Source of the DNA: JAFAGX01 sp035624215
GTDB lineage: Bacteria; Acidobacteriota; Terriglobia; Terriglobales; Acidobacteriaceae
Length of the DNA: 64,000 nt
Assembly: GCA_035624215.1 (NCBI GenBank)
Contig: DASPRY010000080.1
Coordinates: 22,724-86,723 of the forward strand
Reading direction: 5' to 3'
The position numbers and the translations under genes were made by a program. The notes under the pieces are model-generated. The model had not been told where the DNA came from, searched no databases, and saw only the letters and a list, made by a program, of their open reading frames with translations. Shown in pieces: positions 21,248-30,746 of the stretch (the first letter of the stretch is position 1; each line of letters begins with the position of its first letter).

Positions 21248-21877
21248 TCACAAACGGATAATGCCGCGGCGTAGTGCAACTGTTACCGCTTGCGTGCGAT
21301 CGTTGACCCCCAGTTTTTCGAAGATATGCTTGATGTGGGCCTTGACGGTGTCTTCTGAAATGAAGAGCTTTTCTGCGATGTCCAGAGTGCGGCTGCCGGT
21401 GGCAATCAACTGCAGCACTTCGACTTCACGGGTTGTGATCGTTTCGTCGCTATAGTGCTCAGCCAGCCGGGCCGCTATGGCTGGTGGGATGCGCTTTTTC
21501 CCCGCATGGACGTGGCGGATCGCCTCGACTACTTCTTTGGGAGGCATGCTCTTGAGCATGTAACCGAACGCTCCCGCCTTGAGCGCACGGTCGATCTCGA
21601 CATCGCCTTCAGAAGTTGTGAGCATAATGAAACGTGCGTCCGGAAATTCCCGGAGAATTTCAGCCATGGCATCGATCCCGCTCATATCGGGGAGTCTGAT
21701 ATCCATCAGGACCACGTCAGGTTTATGCTCGCGAAAGCCTCGGATCGCGTCCTGAGCGGACGGCGCCTGACCCACGACCACCATGTCGGGCTGGTTATTG
21801 ATGAGCGTGGCAATTCCCTCGCGGAGCAAGGGATGGTCGTCAACGCAGAACACGCGGATACGGGTTTGGTCACTCAC
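21248..21877 (-). CDS. NarL/FixJ-family response regulator
   Basis: DNA-binding response regulator, the partner of the kinase encoded immediately upstream. Residues 1-125 form a receiver domain with the acidic pair DD (CVDDHPLL), phosphoacceptor Asp in VLMDIRLPDMSG and Lys in MLKSMPPKE. Residues 145-209 are a LuxR-type helix-turn-helix (TTREVEVLQLIATGSRT and DTVKAHIKHIFEKLGV). The start is GTG 21877, preceded by AAGGTGAG, six bases after the kinase stop, so the pair is translationally close. It is the last gene of the operon that begins at 27604, and probably regulates polysaccharide-related genes sensed by the beta-propeller kinase. Confidence 0.93.
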   Translation of the reverse strand: MSDQTRIRVFCVDDHPLLREGIATLINNQPDMVVVGQAPSAQDAIRGFREHKPDVVLMDIRLPDMSGIDAMAEILREFPDARFIMLTTSEGDVEIDRALKAGAFGYMLKSMPPKEVVEAIRHVHAGKKRIPPAIAARLAEHYSDETITTREVEVLQLIATGSRTLDIAEKLFISEDTVKAHIKHIFEKLGVNDRTQAVTVALRRGIIRL

Positions 21878-21883
21878 TGGAGC

Positions 21884-24800
21884 TCACCTTCTGCCGGCAA
21901 AAGATTCCCTTTCTCTTTTTCTCTGAAATAATCGCGTAAACCATTTCGGTGAATGTGGCGAAAAATCGAAGGCCACACTACCGGGAATGGTGAGTTCAAT
22001 TTCCGTACCGGCGCCGACACGGCTCGAGACTACGGATTTTGCACCCATTTTTTCCGCGCGCTCCCGCATGCCCGAGAGCCCCCAATGCCCTTCGCGACCC
22101 GATTGCAGCACTTGAGCATCGATCCCGCCACCGTCATCACGCACAATGAGGCGCAAACTGTTCGCGGCGTATTCTATTTCCACTTCGATGTTTTTCGCCC
22201 GAGAGTGGCGAAACGAATTAATGATCGCTTCCCGCCCAAGCCGATAAACCTCGTCCCAAACGATCGAATTCAACAACCGTGGCTCGCCCTCGACCACAAT
22301 GCTAAAGTCAACGTCCGCGCCGGGAAACTCCTCCCGGACTTGGGAAAGTGCCTTTTCAAGATGGTGAGGACTGCGAAACGATGAACGAAGGCTGCGAATC
22401 GTGGCACGTCCTTCCTCCCCGACCTGGTTCATCAACTCGATAACGCGCTGGAGGATGGGTTTAGCTGGCGAATCAGCGGGCAAACGATCGTTGGCAACGT
22501 CGAGCTGCATGGCCGCCCTGAACAATCCTTGTAATAGTGTATCGTGCAAATCGCGGGCAATCGCCTCGCGCTCCTCAAGGCGCTCTTCGAACCGAACATT
22601 TAGCAGGCGAGTCAACTGGCGCATCCTGAGGCGATAGACCACAAAGATTGCGAGTCCGGCAGAAAGAACCAAAGCCAACCGGAACCACCACGTTTGCCAA
22701 AGGGTCGGCTCGACCCTGAAGTCGATCGAAGCCTCTGAACCATTCCATACTCCGTCGCTGTTGCTGGCGGTTGCGCGGAATCGATAAGAGCCTGGCTCCA
22801 GGCTGGCATAACGAGCTTCTGGGATCGCGACGGGGTCACTCCAACCTTTGTCAAAACCATTCAGCCTAAAGCGGTATCGAACACGCTCGGAGTTAGCCAG
22901 ACTCAGCCCCATAAATCGAAATGTGACGTTCTGCTCTCCTCCTGAAACTCGCAAAGGCTTTCGCAGGTCGAAGGGCTTGCCATCCACAAGAACTGTCTCA
23001 ATATGGATAAGAGCCGGAACCGGATTGAGTGTCGCTCGCGCAGGATTCACCACGGACAAGCCACGACTTGTAGAAAACCTAATCCGGCCGCGTGAGTCTT
23101 CGACAACCGATTGATCGCGCTTCACGCCTTCGGTGCCGCGTAAGCCGTCAGCAGGTCCGTATTCCCGCACATCTGCATCGCCTAGATTGTCACTGAGCAA
23201 CGAACTGCGTTTAACCTCCAGCACGTGGTTGACGGTTGCAATCCAGAGCCATCCGGATTTGTCCTCCGCAAGGCCGAATATGGGTCCGTGCAACGACTCG
23301 GGTATCTTCAGAGGAGCATGCACCTGCCCGCCACTGAGAATGCAAGACCCTCGGCAGTTCCGATCCACAGCACTCCGCTCGAATCTGGTAAAAGGCAGTT
23401 AATATCCTCGGACGGCAATCCATCACTGGCCTTATAGGTGCGCCAAGCGTTCCTCGACTTGGCACTGAGGCCGTTCGGGGTGCCAACCCAGATCGAACCG
23501 TCGGCGCCTTCCGCGATGGAGGACACCGTGTTGGACGGCAATCCATTTGGCTGTCGTGTAATTTGTGAGATGGCCGTTGCTAAGTTCGCTGAGTCCACCG
23601 CTCAGTGTTCCGGCCCAGACCGCGCCATCCCGACTCTCATATACCGCGTAGACGCTATTCTGGGCTAACCCCTGTGCCATCGTGTATGTCTTGGCGCTGA
23701 GCACACCGTGGATGTCGCTCAGATGAGTCAACCCTCCCTGCTGGCGTCCGAGCCACAAATCCTGTTCGCGGCCGGTAATCGAGTAAACAACATCGTGGTT
23801 AAGCCCATCGACGGTAACAGTTCCTTGTTTTGCTTCCTTCAGCCACCGCAACCCAGGCTCAAGGGTGCCGAACCAGGTGTAATCGTCAGGGTCGACGTAA
23901 ACTGATCCCATGGCTTGCAGATCGGGGACCGAGTAAGTGACGAAGGCGCTGTCGCGCAGACGTTCAAGGTGCCGCCGACCGCCAACCCAAATGTTCCCTT
24001 CGCGATCTTCGAAGAGCGCAGTTACCTGAGCATCAGTTGAGGCACCATCTGCAGGGAGGAAGAAAGCACCTTTTGCATTGAAGCGAAAAAGTCCACGAGA
24101 CGTCCCTACCCATATATTTGAATCGCGGTCTCGAATCATGGATAGCACTTCATCATGCACGAGAGGAGAAGGCACTTCTGGGCGACCAAGTTGGGTTCTG
24201 CTCCAACGCAGCACACCTTGGTTGGTCCCAATCCACAGTTCCGAGTCATCGCCCGGCAGGAGACAGTTCACTTTCATGCCGGGGCGGCCGCCCGCAGCCA
24301 GTGAGACTTGTCCGTCCTTTTGATAGAACAGTCCTCGATCCGCAGTCCCCAGCCATATTTTGTCGTCGTTGGTGGCTGCCATGGAAATCACGGCGGAAGG
24401 TACAGCCAAGTGGTGGGGCGTGAGGCCGGTGGACCAACTAAGACGAGTCGATCTTTCATCTTCATTTTCTGCTGCTGCCAGGGATTCCGAGTCAGACGAG
24501 GCAGGCAGAGACGCTATGGCCGAAAATCGGTTTCCGTTGTAGGTTAGCGTGCCCATCGCGAGCGAAGAGAGCAAAATCGCGTTCCCTGTTCCCTGGCTAA
24601 GCGCGGTAATGCCGTTCTCGGCCTCGCCGCGCGCAAGGCTGAACGTTCCATCGTGGTAGCGCAGGAGCTTGGTATTTTGCAATAAGATCCAGAGAGTTCC
24701 TTGCTTGTCGGTCAGGACTTCGCGTACCGGGCCAATCGCAAATGAAGCGGAGTCGGCTTGTTCGAATTTGTGAAAATTCAATCCGTCGAAGCGGATCAGT

Positions 24801-25051
24801 CCGTCGTCAGTCCCGATCCAGAGATAGCCATCAGAGGTCTGGGTGATAGAGGAAACAGTGCCAGACAAGCCGTTCTCCGTTCCCCAGGAGTTGCGCATGT
24901 ATTGTGACACCGCCCGATTGGGATCGAGCGCCAATGCTGAAACTGCGCAGCACACGACCGCCACTCCGGCAATCGCTGAATTCAACAACCAGCGCCTTGA
25001 GAAATAAGCGCTAAGGCAGGTATTCGAACTTGTCGAGGACAACTTCGTCAT
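21884..25051 (-). pseudogene. Beta-propeller sensor histidine kinase (Reg_prop/Y_Y_Y/HisKA_3), split by two one-base indels
   Basis: Membrane histidine kinase with a large periplasmic sensor, of about 1055 codons if repaired. From the start: signal/anchor segment AIAGVAVVCCAVSALAL, two seven-bladed propeller regions built of repeats such as DGYLWIGTDDGL and GNIWVGGRRHLERL (Reg_prop), a Y_Y_Y domain (YRFRLNGFDKGWSD), one transmembrane helix (WFRLALVLSAGLAIFVVY), a HisKA_3 box with the phospho-His in ARDLHDTLLQGLF, and an HATPase_c domain (EAIINSFRHSRA, VRDDGGGI, GHWGLSGMRERA). The coding frame breaks twice. At the TTT of 23546-23548 (AAA on the coding strand) one base is extra: removing it gives NYTTANGLPSNTV. 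At the CCC of 23327-23329 one base is missing: adding it gives SVAGQVHAPLK. Both are homopolymer sites, typical of base-calling errors. The 3' end of the preceding lipoprotein gene overlaps the start by about 40 bases. Confidence 0.88.
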
Positions 25052-27110
25052 CCTTCTGCAGAGGATATTTGTCGCTGGCCACGACATAAAACTCCAGCTT
25101 GACTTTTTCCTGTCCCGGTGATGGTACGCCGCTGGTAAACTCGTGTTGAGCCACTACAGCGCCGCCGTGAAAGCTGGATGCCCCACGGACGGTCTCAAAA
25201 TCAGCTCGTCCCGGTTCCCACCGCATCGAGTAGGTGAGTGTGCCCGGCATGGCTTTAAAGGGAAATACATTGCCGGGAATATAGAAAGGCTGGATGCCGT
25301 ACTGTGCATTGTTCTTGTTGGCGGCATCGCCCCAGCGGCTGATCTCAAGGTCCATCTCGCGGTAATACTCATCCCCGTGCCACTCGTCGAAGGTGTACAT
25401 ACTTAGAACCTCAGCAGGTTGCAAATGAGAGACATCGCGGATGACCAAAACATAAGTGCCGTATCCGAGACTGCGATTGAGCGCCAATTGCGCACATACC
25501 CACCTGCCTGATTTCTTGGTGATCCGCATGTGCAGCGCGCCGCTGGAATCGGTCCAAGCATTGTCCGGGTCGTATAAATTGTTCGTGCCTCCGCGATCGC
25601 TGGCAATGGTGCGCAGACTCCAATCGTACCCGCTGAACTTCAAAGGTTTGGTCGGGGCGAAGGTCGGCGTACCAGTACCTTTGACAATCGTTACCTGGAC
25701 GACCGAACCGCCCTGCGTGGGTTCCACATCCATTGTGGGCGGCGGACGATAACTGGGATCCACCAATAGCACGGCATATTCGAATCCCAAGTGCGTTTCA
25801 GTGCTCCACGACGAGTCTGCTCGAATTGGAATGAAAGGGTGATCAGGCCAAGGTTGAACCCACCCACCCAAGGTACCGTCCGCGTTGAGAGCGAAACCGC
25901 CGGCAAACGTAGCCAATCCATTCACGTCAGCCCCTATTGCGGTGAAGACGTAAGTGGTACCCATGACTACGGATGGGGTGAACGTACCGGTTTTTGAGCC
26001 TTGTCCCAATGCTGTGCCTCCTAGAGTCCCATTAAGTGCGTCGTTAAGGTCTTCAACCAACTCGATCCGGTTCGCACCCACGATATATCCGCTCAAGCCA
26101 AATTCCGGTGCTCTGGACTCTGGGCTGGGGGTGAGAGTAATGGTGATGCGGCCAAAAGAGTCGGGTGCAGAGACCACTCCCGAGGAGAAACTCTGTTTCT
26201 GGCCGACCGAGCCACCATCGTTATAGTCCAGGACGCTGTTATTGAGCGAGATCGAATTGCCAGTGATATCGAGGATGCCGCCCATGACCAGCGCATTTGC
26301 TTCCGCGTTTCCATCCAGACCCGAAAGATTAAACGCATAACCACCCGAGGGCGCAGACTTGCTGGTCTGGAGATCGAGACTTCCCGACGCCGAAGCGGAG
26401 GTATCAAACTCCGCGATCAATAAGCGAGAAGAGGAAACCCTGGTCCCGTGCAACGTCTCGACGCCGTTCACGCCGACGTTCGGATCCCCGGTGGCAAGAG
26501 TGATCTGAATGTTACCGCTGTTGGTGGTTCCGAGGCTGCAGCGGGAAGCAATCAAGGTGTCGGTTGCGCCGTTGGCGCTGTCGACGTAGTCCTGTTCGCC
26601 ACCGCTGATGCCACCGTGGTTCACAGTGAATACTCCGGCCAGATAGTAGGGACTGCTGCCGCCCGCATCTTCGCCTGCCAGATGAAAGACATAAGATCCG
26701 TCGGCGAGTGGCGAAGGCGGAGCAGTGGTGATTGTGATCTTAGCGGACACAGATTTCGTCGAATCCGCTACCGAGGTTGCGGTAATGGTTACGACGTTCC
26801 CGGTGGGAATCGCGCTCGGGGTCGTATAAGTGGTTGGTGAGTTGCTCGGCGTGGCCGCGGGATTGAAGGTCCCGCAAGCCTGGCTTCCGCAGGTCACCGT
26901 CCAGCTGGCGCCGGCGTCATTGATGTCATTGTTGACGACTACTGCCAGCGGCGCTGTGCTGCTGGCGGGTAGTGACGTCGCCGGAACTGAAACAAACGCG
27001 ACGGAGATCGGACCATTCGGTGTCGGGGAGGGTGAGCCGCCTCCACAGGCGGTGAGCCACAAAGTCAGGGCTGCAATTACTGCCAGAGAAATGGACGCAC
27101 GGCTTTTCAT
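25011..27110 (-). CDS. Lipoprotein with C-terminal GH16-like (beta-glucanase fold) domain
   Basis: Exported lipoprotein, probably a surface-exposed polysaccharide hydrolase or binding protein. The signal peptide ends in the lipobox LTAC (LTLWLTACGGG). Residues about 25-130 look like a bacterial Ig-like/cell-adhesion domain (NDAGASWTVTCGS), and 135-440 contain two or three repeats of an acidobacterial beta-rich module (SPLADGSYVFHLAG, SGGYAFNLSGLDG, VVMGTTYVFTAIG). The C-terminal third (about 500-695) resembles a laminarinase-type jelly roll: NLYDPDNAWTDSSGALHM, RSLGYGTYVLVIRDVS and the motif E585-M-D-L-E589, which fits the GH16 active-site pattern E-x-D-x-E. The gene overlaps its upstream neighbour as ATGA with a good GGAGG site, and overlaps the downstream kinase, so it belongs to one operon with the sensor kinase and regulator. 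Confidence 0.7.
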   Translation of the reverse strand: MKSRASISLAVIAALTLWLTACGGGSPSPTPNGPISVAFVSVPATSLPASSTAPLAVVVNNDINDAGASWTVTCGSQACGTFNPAATPSNSPTTYTTPSAIPTGNVVTITATSVADSTKSVSAKITITTAPPSPLADGSYVFHLAGEDAGGSSPYYLAGVFTVNHGGISGGEQDYVDSANGATDTLIASRCSLGTTNSGNIQITLATGDPNVGVNGVETLHGTRVSSSRLLIAEFDTSASASGSLDLQTSKSAPSGGYAFNLSGLDGNAEANALVMGGILDITGNSISLNNSVLDYNDGGSVGQKQSFSSGVVSAPDSFGRITITLTPSPESRAPEFGLSGYIVGANRIELVEDLNDALNGTLGGTALGQGSKTGTFTPSVVMGTTYVFTAIGADVNGLATFAGGFALNADGTLGGWVQPWPDHPFIPIRADSSWSTETHLGFEYAVLLVDPSYRPPPTMDVEPTQGGSVVQVTIVKGTGTPTFAPTKPLKFSGYDWSLRTIASDRGGTNNLYDPDNAWTDSSGALHMRITKKSGRWVCAQLALNRSLGYGTYVLVIRDVSHLQPAEVLSMYTFDEWHGDEYYREMDLEISRWGDAANKNNAQYGIQPFYIPGNVFPFKAMPGTLTYSMRWEPGRADFETVRGASSFHGGAVVAQHEFTSGVPSPGQEKVKLEFYVVASDKYPLQKDDEVVLDKFEYLP

Positions 27111-27604
27111 TGAACACCTCCGTTTAGATCGGTCTGGCCTTGCCGTGATTGCGACCCAGTCCGGGATTGTGGATGCACCAGGAATCCATATTCATTGCGG
27201 ATGGTGATCCGTTTGCCACCGATGATGAGTTGTCGAGCGATCAGGTAGTTTTGGTCGCCCGAGCCTTGGAGCACTCCGAAGACCTGAACCTCCTCGCCAT
27301 TGGTCAGGCTCTGCTGGACGTTTTTGGTGAGATAGGGCCCAAGATTGGCATCGATAACTCCTTGGGACGTCGCCAACAGGATGTGGATACCGATGGGAGC
27401 TCCAGCGGTGTGCATCGAAACCATCTGCTGGATGGTGCCGGTGCGGGAAACCTCATTTGCAGGGGCGCTGGCTTGTGCCCCGTGGTTGAAATTCGAGGTT
27501 GGCTGTGGCGAATCGTTCTGCGCGACTGCGGTGCCGGCAACGAGCCAACCGAGGCAAAGTGTGGGAATAAACAATTTTTTTTTTGTCACGGTTTTAGTCC
27601 TCAT
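27107..27604 (-). CDS. Small secreted OB-fold-like protein, first gene of kinase operon
   Basis: Not assigned to a named family. A signal peptide (LFIPTLCLGWLVAGTAVAQ) is followed by about 140 residues with alternating short beta strands: TGTIQQMVSM, GIHILLATSQGVIDANLGPYL, EEVQVFGVLQG, YLIARQLIIGG and KRITIRNEYGF. This pattern, with a GEEVQVFG turn, suggests a small OB-fold-like beta barrel. The C-terminus is Gln/Arg/Ser-rich and probably disordered. Its stop codon overlaps the start of the GH16-like lipoprotein (ATGA), so the two are translationally coupled. The gene starts the operon of lipoprotein, sensor kinase and regulator, so it may contribute to binding the same ligand. Function unknown. 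Confidence 0.65.
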   Translation of the reverse strand: MRTKTVTKKKLFIPTLCLGWLVAGTAVAQNDSPQPTSNFNHGAQASAPANEVSRTGTIQQMVSMHTAGAPIGIHILLATSQGVIDANLGPYLTKNVQQSLTNGEEVQVFGVLQGSGDQNYLIARQLIIGGKRITIRNEYGFLVHPQSRTGSQSRQGQTDLNGGVQ

Positions 27605-27887
27605 TTATTTAATTTCGATCGGAAAAGAGCTGGTTGCCTTTGAGCCGCCTGCTTTTTCACAACCACAGGCGGAATTGCACCGAGAGTGCCAAACGTAAGT
27701 AGTTGCGTGGCCGACACTTCCTCGAGTCTGGGGCTCCTGATGGACTCGTAAGTCACGGGATTTCGAAAAAAATAACGGGAAGGAACGATATTCTCGATAG
27801 CGGACTAACTTGTTCTTTTAGCAAAGTTGTGGAAATTGCTTACTCCGTGGTATCCATGGAAACAGACTTCAGAGGGAGCTAAACATC
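27605..27887. other. Divergent promoter region, kinase operon and carbonic anhydrase
   Basis: About 283 bases between divergent genes with no coding potential seen. It should hold the promoters of both units. A ribosome-binding site (GAGGGAGC) lies about 12 bases before ATG 27888. I saw no clear palindromic operator. Confidence 0.4.
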
Positions 27888-28601
27888 ATGCGTACATTGT
27901 GTCTTGCAATTGTGTTGTCGATGGCGAGCTTCGGGCTCGCGCAACAGACATCTGCCGCAGCCCCGCATCAGTCGCCACACACCGCAAGCTCCGCCAAACC
28001 TTCCGCAGATGAGGTCTGGGCGAATCTCATGGCAGGCAATGGCAGGTTCGTCTCTGGAACACCGAGATCGCGTGATCTAGTTTCGCTGCGAAAGAAGCTG
28101 GCCGCAGGACAATCACCGAATGTGATCATCCTCTCTTGCTCCGACAGCCGGGTTCCGCCAGAGCTGATTTTTGACCAGAGCCTTGGTGACATTTTTGTAG
28201 TGCGGACCGCGGGAAACGTTGCCGATCCGGTGGCGCTGGGCAGCATCGAGTACGCAGTTGACCACATGCATAGCCCCTTGCTGCTTGTGCTGGGACATCA
28301 GAAATGCGGCGCCGTAAGTGCCGCGTGTTCAGGCGAAAAGATGCCAAGCGCTAATTTGGACGCGATCATGAAAAAGATCGATCCTGCAGTCACTCGAGCC
28401 AGGGCGAATGCTAAGTCCGAGGACTTGATCGAGTTCGCAATTAAAGAAAACGTTCACCAGAGCGCTGAGGATGTGTTAGCAAACAGTGAGATCGTTCGCA
28501 ATGCTGTGAAAGCTCACAAGCTCACTGTGATAGAGGCAGAGTACCAGTTCGATACTGGTAAAGTAGTCCGCCTTAACCCCGGCATGGGCGCTGATAATTA
28601 G
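27888..28601 (+). CDS. Periplasmic beta-class carbonic anhydrase
   Basis: Zinc enzyme interconverting CO2 and bicarbonate. A signal peptide (CLAIVLSMASFGLAQQ) predicts export, less usual for the beta class. The catalytic signatures are complete: Cys84, Asp86 and Arg88 in SCSDSRVPP, and His137 and Cys140 in GHQKCGAV, together with FVVRTAGN. The 237 residues are about average for the family plus a leader. It lies alone between a divergent regulatory operon and a convergent glycine-zipper gene. A periplasmic form would supply bicarbonate or buffer pH at the cell surface. Confidence 0.93.
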   Translation: MRTLCLAIVLSMASFGLAQQTSAAAPHQSPHTASSAKPSADEVWANLMAGNGRFVSGTPRSRDLVSLRKKLAAGQSPNVIILSCSDSRVPPELIFDQSLGDIFVVRTAGNVADPVALGSIEYAVDHMHSPLLLVLGHQKCGAVSAACSGEKMPSANLDAIMKKIDPAVTRARANAKSEDLIEFAIKENVHQSAEDVLANSEIVRNAVKAHKLTVIEAEYQFDTGKVVRLNPGMGADN

Positions 28602-28650
28602 TGAAGCTCGGTGATCGATTCAACCGCAAGGTACACGGACGAGGCCTCTG

Positions 28651-29541
28651 TTATTTGGTTTGCTCCAACACCAGAGTTTTTTCTAGTCGAAACCTCAAGA
28701 CGCTCTCCGCCGGCACGTGAACTTCTTTACCCCTTGTGAACACCTGGGTCACTAGACCGCCGCCGGCACCAGCGAGAGCACCAACGCCAGCCCCGCGGCC
28801 GCCGCCAAAAATTCCTCCTAGCAAGGCACCGAGTGCCGTACCACCGCCAACTGTTTCCGCAGTTCGGCGATTGGCGCCGACCCCTTTGGCATTGGTTTCC
28901 TTAACGTCGGAGGTAACCACCTGGTACTGCTTGTTGCCAACCGAAACCGAATACAGATCAAGCACTAAGTCCGGACTATGGATTGCGCCGCCAGTCGAGA
29001 TCTTGCGAACGATAAGCTGCGCGCTGGAGCCGCCCGGAATGGCCACTTTGCCAGCGGTGTCCAGAATATCTTCCGTGATGGTTGCGGAATAAGTCTGGCC
29101 CTCATAGGACTTAGTAGAATCGATGTCCTCGTTCGTGCGCACCGGCAGGTCCGCAGCGATGGGAATTACCAGCGCTGTCGTTGAGACAGGCTTAGCAGAG
29201 CTTGGGCGATTCAGTACGATGGCATCGAGATCGCTGGTGGGAAACTGATATCGAATACCCTGGGAATCTTGAAAAGCAATCGGAGTCACACCAGTGAAAT
29301 GCCCCGAATAACTTTTCCCGTCCCGCAGCGCAACGGTATCTTTTGAGGCATTAAAAGCAAGAGATTGTACGTCCTTTACCGGGAACTGGTACTGAATCCC
29401 TTGCAGGTCTGTAAAACTGATGACCTGCAGGCCGCATTCGCCAATATAACTCGTACCGTCCTTCAAAATTACGGTGTCCGCGGAAGCAAAAGTTGCAAAG
29501 AAAAAAAGAAAAGTCAAGAAAAGCAAGCGAAGTCTTTTCAT
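28651..29541 (-). CDS. Secreted beta-rich protein with a glycine-zipper segment
   Basis: Not a characterised enzyme. A signal peptide (LRLLFLTFLFFFATFASA) is followed by two similar modules, VILKDGTSYIGE...YQFPVKDVQSLAF at about 23-66 and VALRDGKSYSGH...YQFPTSDLDAIVL at about 70-110. The second half has a segment of Gly-rich repeats (GGGTALGALLGGIFGGGRGAGVG), a glycine zipper that could sit in a membrane. The end (VLRFRLEKTLVLEQ) is a beta strand pair seen in other acidobacterial proteins of this type. It is convergent with carbonic anhydrase and likely has its own promoter. A role in envelope attachment is plausible but inferred only. Confidence 0.62.
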   Translation of the reverse strand: MKRLRLLFLTFLFFFATFASADTVILKDGTSYIGECGLQVISFTDLQGIQYQFPVKDVQSLAFNASKDTVALRDGKSYSGHFTGVTPIAFQDSQGIRYQFPTSDLDAIVLNRPSSAKPVSTTALVIPIAADLPVRTNEDIDSTKSYEGQTYSATITEDILDTAGKVAIPGGSSAQLIVRKISTGGAIHSPDLVLDLYSVSVGNKQYQVVTSDVKETNAKGVGANRRTAETVGGGTALGALLGGIFGGGRGAGVGALAGAGGGLVTQVFTRGKEVHVPAESVLRFRLEKTLVLEQTK

Positions 29542-29576
29542 CTCATCTCCCCTTTGTATTGTTCAAGAGCTTACGC

Positions 29577-30554
29577 TCACATCAAAGTAATCACAAAACG
29601 AATAGGCTCATCGCTGTGGGGCCACAAGCCCTTCTCCTGTCGGCATCTGTGAGCCGCCCATGCGTGGAACCTGGCGAGCACAGACTTTGAGTTTGCTCCC
29701 TGCGCTACTGCAACATCAGTCAAGCGTACGATCACGGCGGCAGCAGTGTACCTGACTTCGCTCTTAGAGTCGCCGAGTGCTTTCTCCACATCCGGCCGCA
29801 GATTCGGATCTCCGCGCTCAGCAATCGCTTCGAGCGCTGCTACCCTCAACACCGGCCTTGGGCTTCGCGCTTCCTTTATAAGAACGTTTTCAACCCGATC
29901 GTCGGGGTCAGTGGCGGCGGCAGATATGAGTGCAGCTTTGGCTGCATCAGCGCTCCTTCGATCTTTCATAATTGTTTGCACGGCTCCCCATCCGATGCTG
30001 GCAAATGGGACGTAACCGATTCCCTCACTGAATCCCATCTGGGCTACCTGCTTGGGGTCGCGGAGGACTTTCATCTGCTGCGAAATCATGCTCGAGTTGT
30101 TCTTGCGCTCGCCGATGAGAACCTCATAGTAGACGTCGTAACAGGCCGGATTATTGAGGAGGCGCAGAGCGTGTGCTGCCGCCATCGCCACCGGCAACTG
30201 CTTGTCCTCCAGAGCTTCTTTCAATTCTGCGTCAGCTCCAGACGCGTGCATCTCGCCCAGTGCGGTCGCTGCTGCTGCTCGGACAGAGGCACTGGAATCT
30301 TTCAAGGCCTTTCCGGCAAGCTCAGCCGCGTGCGAATTGGCGCGAATCAGGCCCAAAACCTTGACTGCGACCAAACGCTGGCCGGCGCTTTTCTGCTGGA
30401 CACCGGCTTCGAGCAGAGCTCACGCCTTGCCTGGCTCGGTTTGCGCACCGCATAAGATGCAAGCAAAGACCATAATCGCGCTGCAGCCTAAGAGCTGTCT
30501 CCGGGTCCCTAGGGCCAGAGCCTGTAATTCGCAACATTGGGCTAAAGGTGTCAT
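29577..30554 (-). pseudogene. Secreted HEAT-repeat protein, interrupted by in-frame TGA at 30420
   Basis: HEAT-repeat proteins of this size are common in Acidobacteria, probably as protein-interaction scaffolds. After a signal-peptide-like start (RRQLLGCSAIMVFACILCGAQ) the sequence reads AQTEPGKA, then TGA (30422-30420), then continues in the same frame ALLEAGVQQKSAGQRLVAVKVLGLI and about 250 further residues. At the TGA, related proteins commonly have Trp, so a TGG-to-TGA change is the simplest explanation. The repeats are visible as KALKDSSASVRAAAATALGEM, ALEDKQLPVAMAAAHALRLL and ALGDSKSEVRYTAAAVIVRL. The start is uncertain: I take the Met at 30554, which has AGAGG three bases upstream. The C-terminal 28 residues (AWAAHRCRQEKG...) do not look like family sequence and could indicate a further shift. 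Confidence 0.65.
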
Positions 30555-30746
30555 GATCCTCTGCATCTCATCAGCGGTAATTGCACGCCAGGGACCTAAA
30601 GGTAATTCGATGTGCATGTTGGAGTTACCCAACCAACAGCTCGCGGGTCAACCGAAAATTCACGAGAGTTCGGGACGAGCCGAAGGGCAGCGCTAGCTCG
30701 TTGGTGTGCTAAACTGCCGCCTCGTTCCCGAAAGCGACCGCCTGTC

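Noticed and set aside
30612..30746. N-terminal extension of the LLM oxidoreductase
   Set aside because: The extra 45 residues are unrelated to the family and lie in the upstream region; ATG 30747 begins the conserved sequence.
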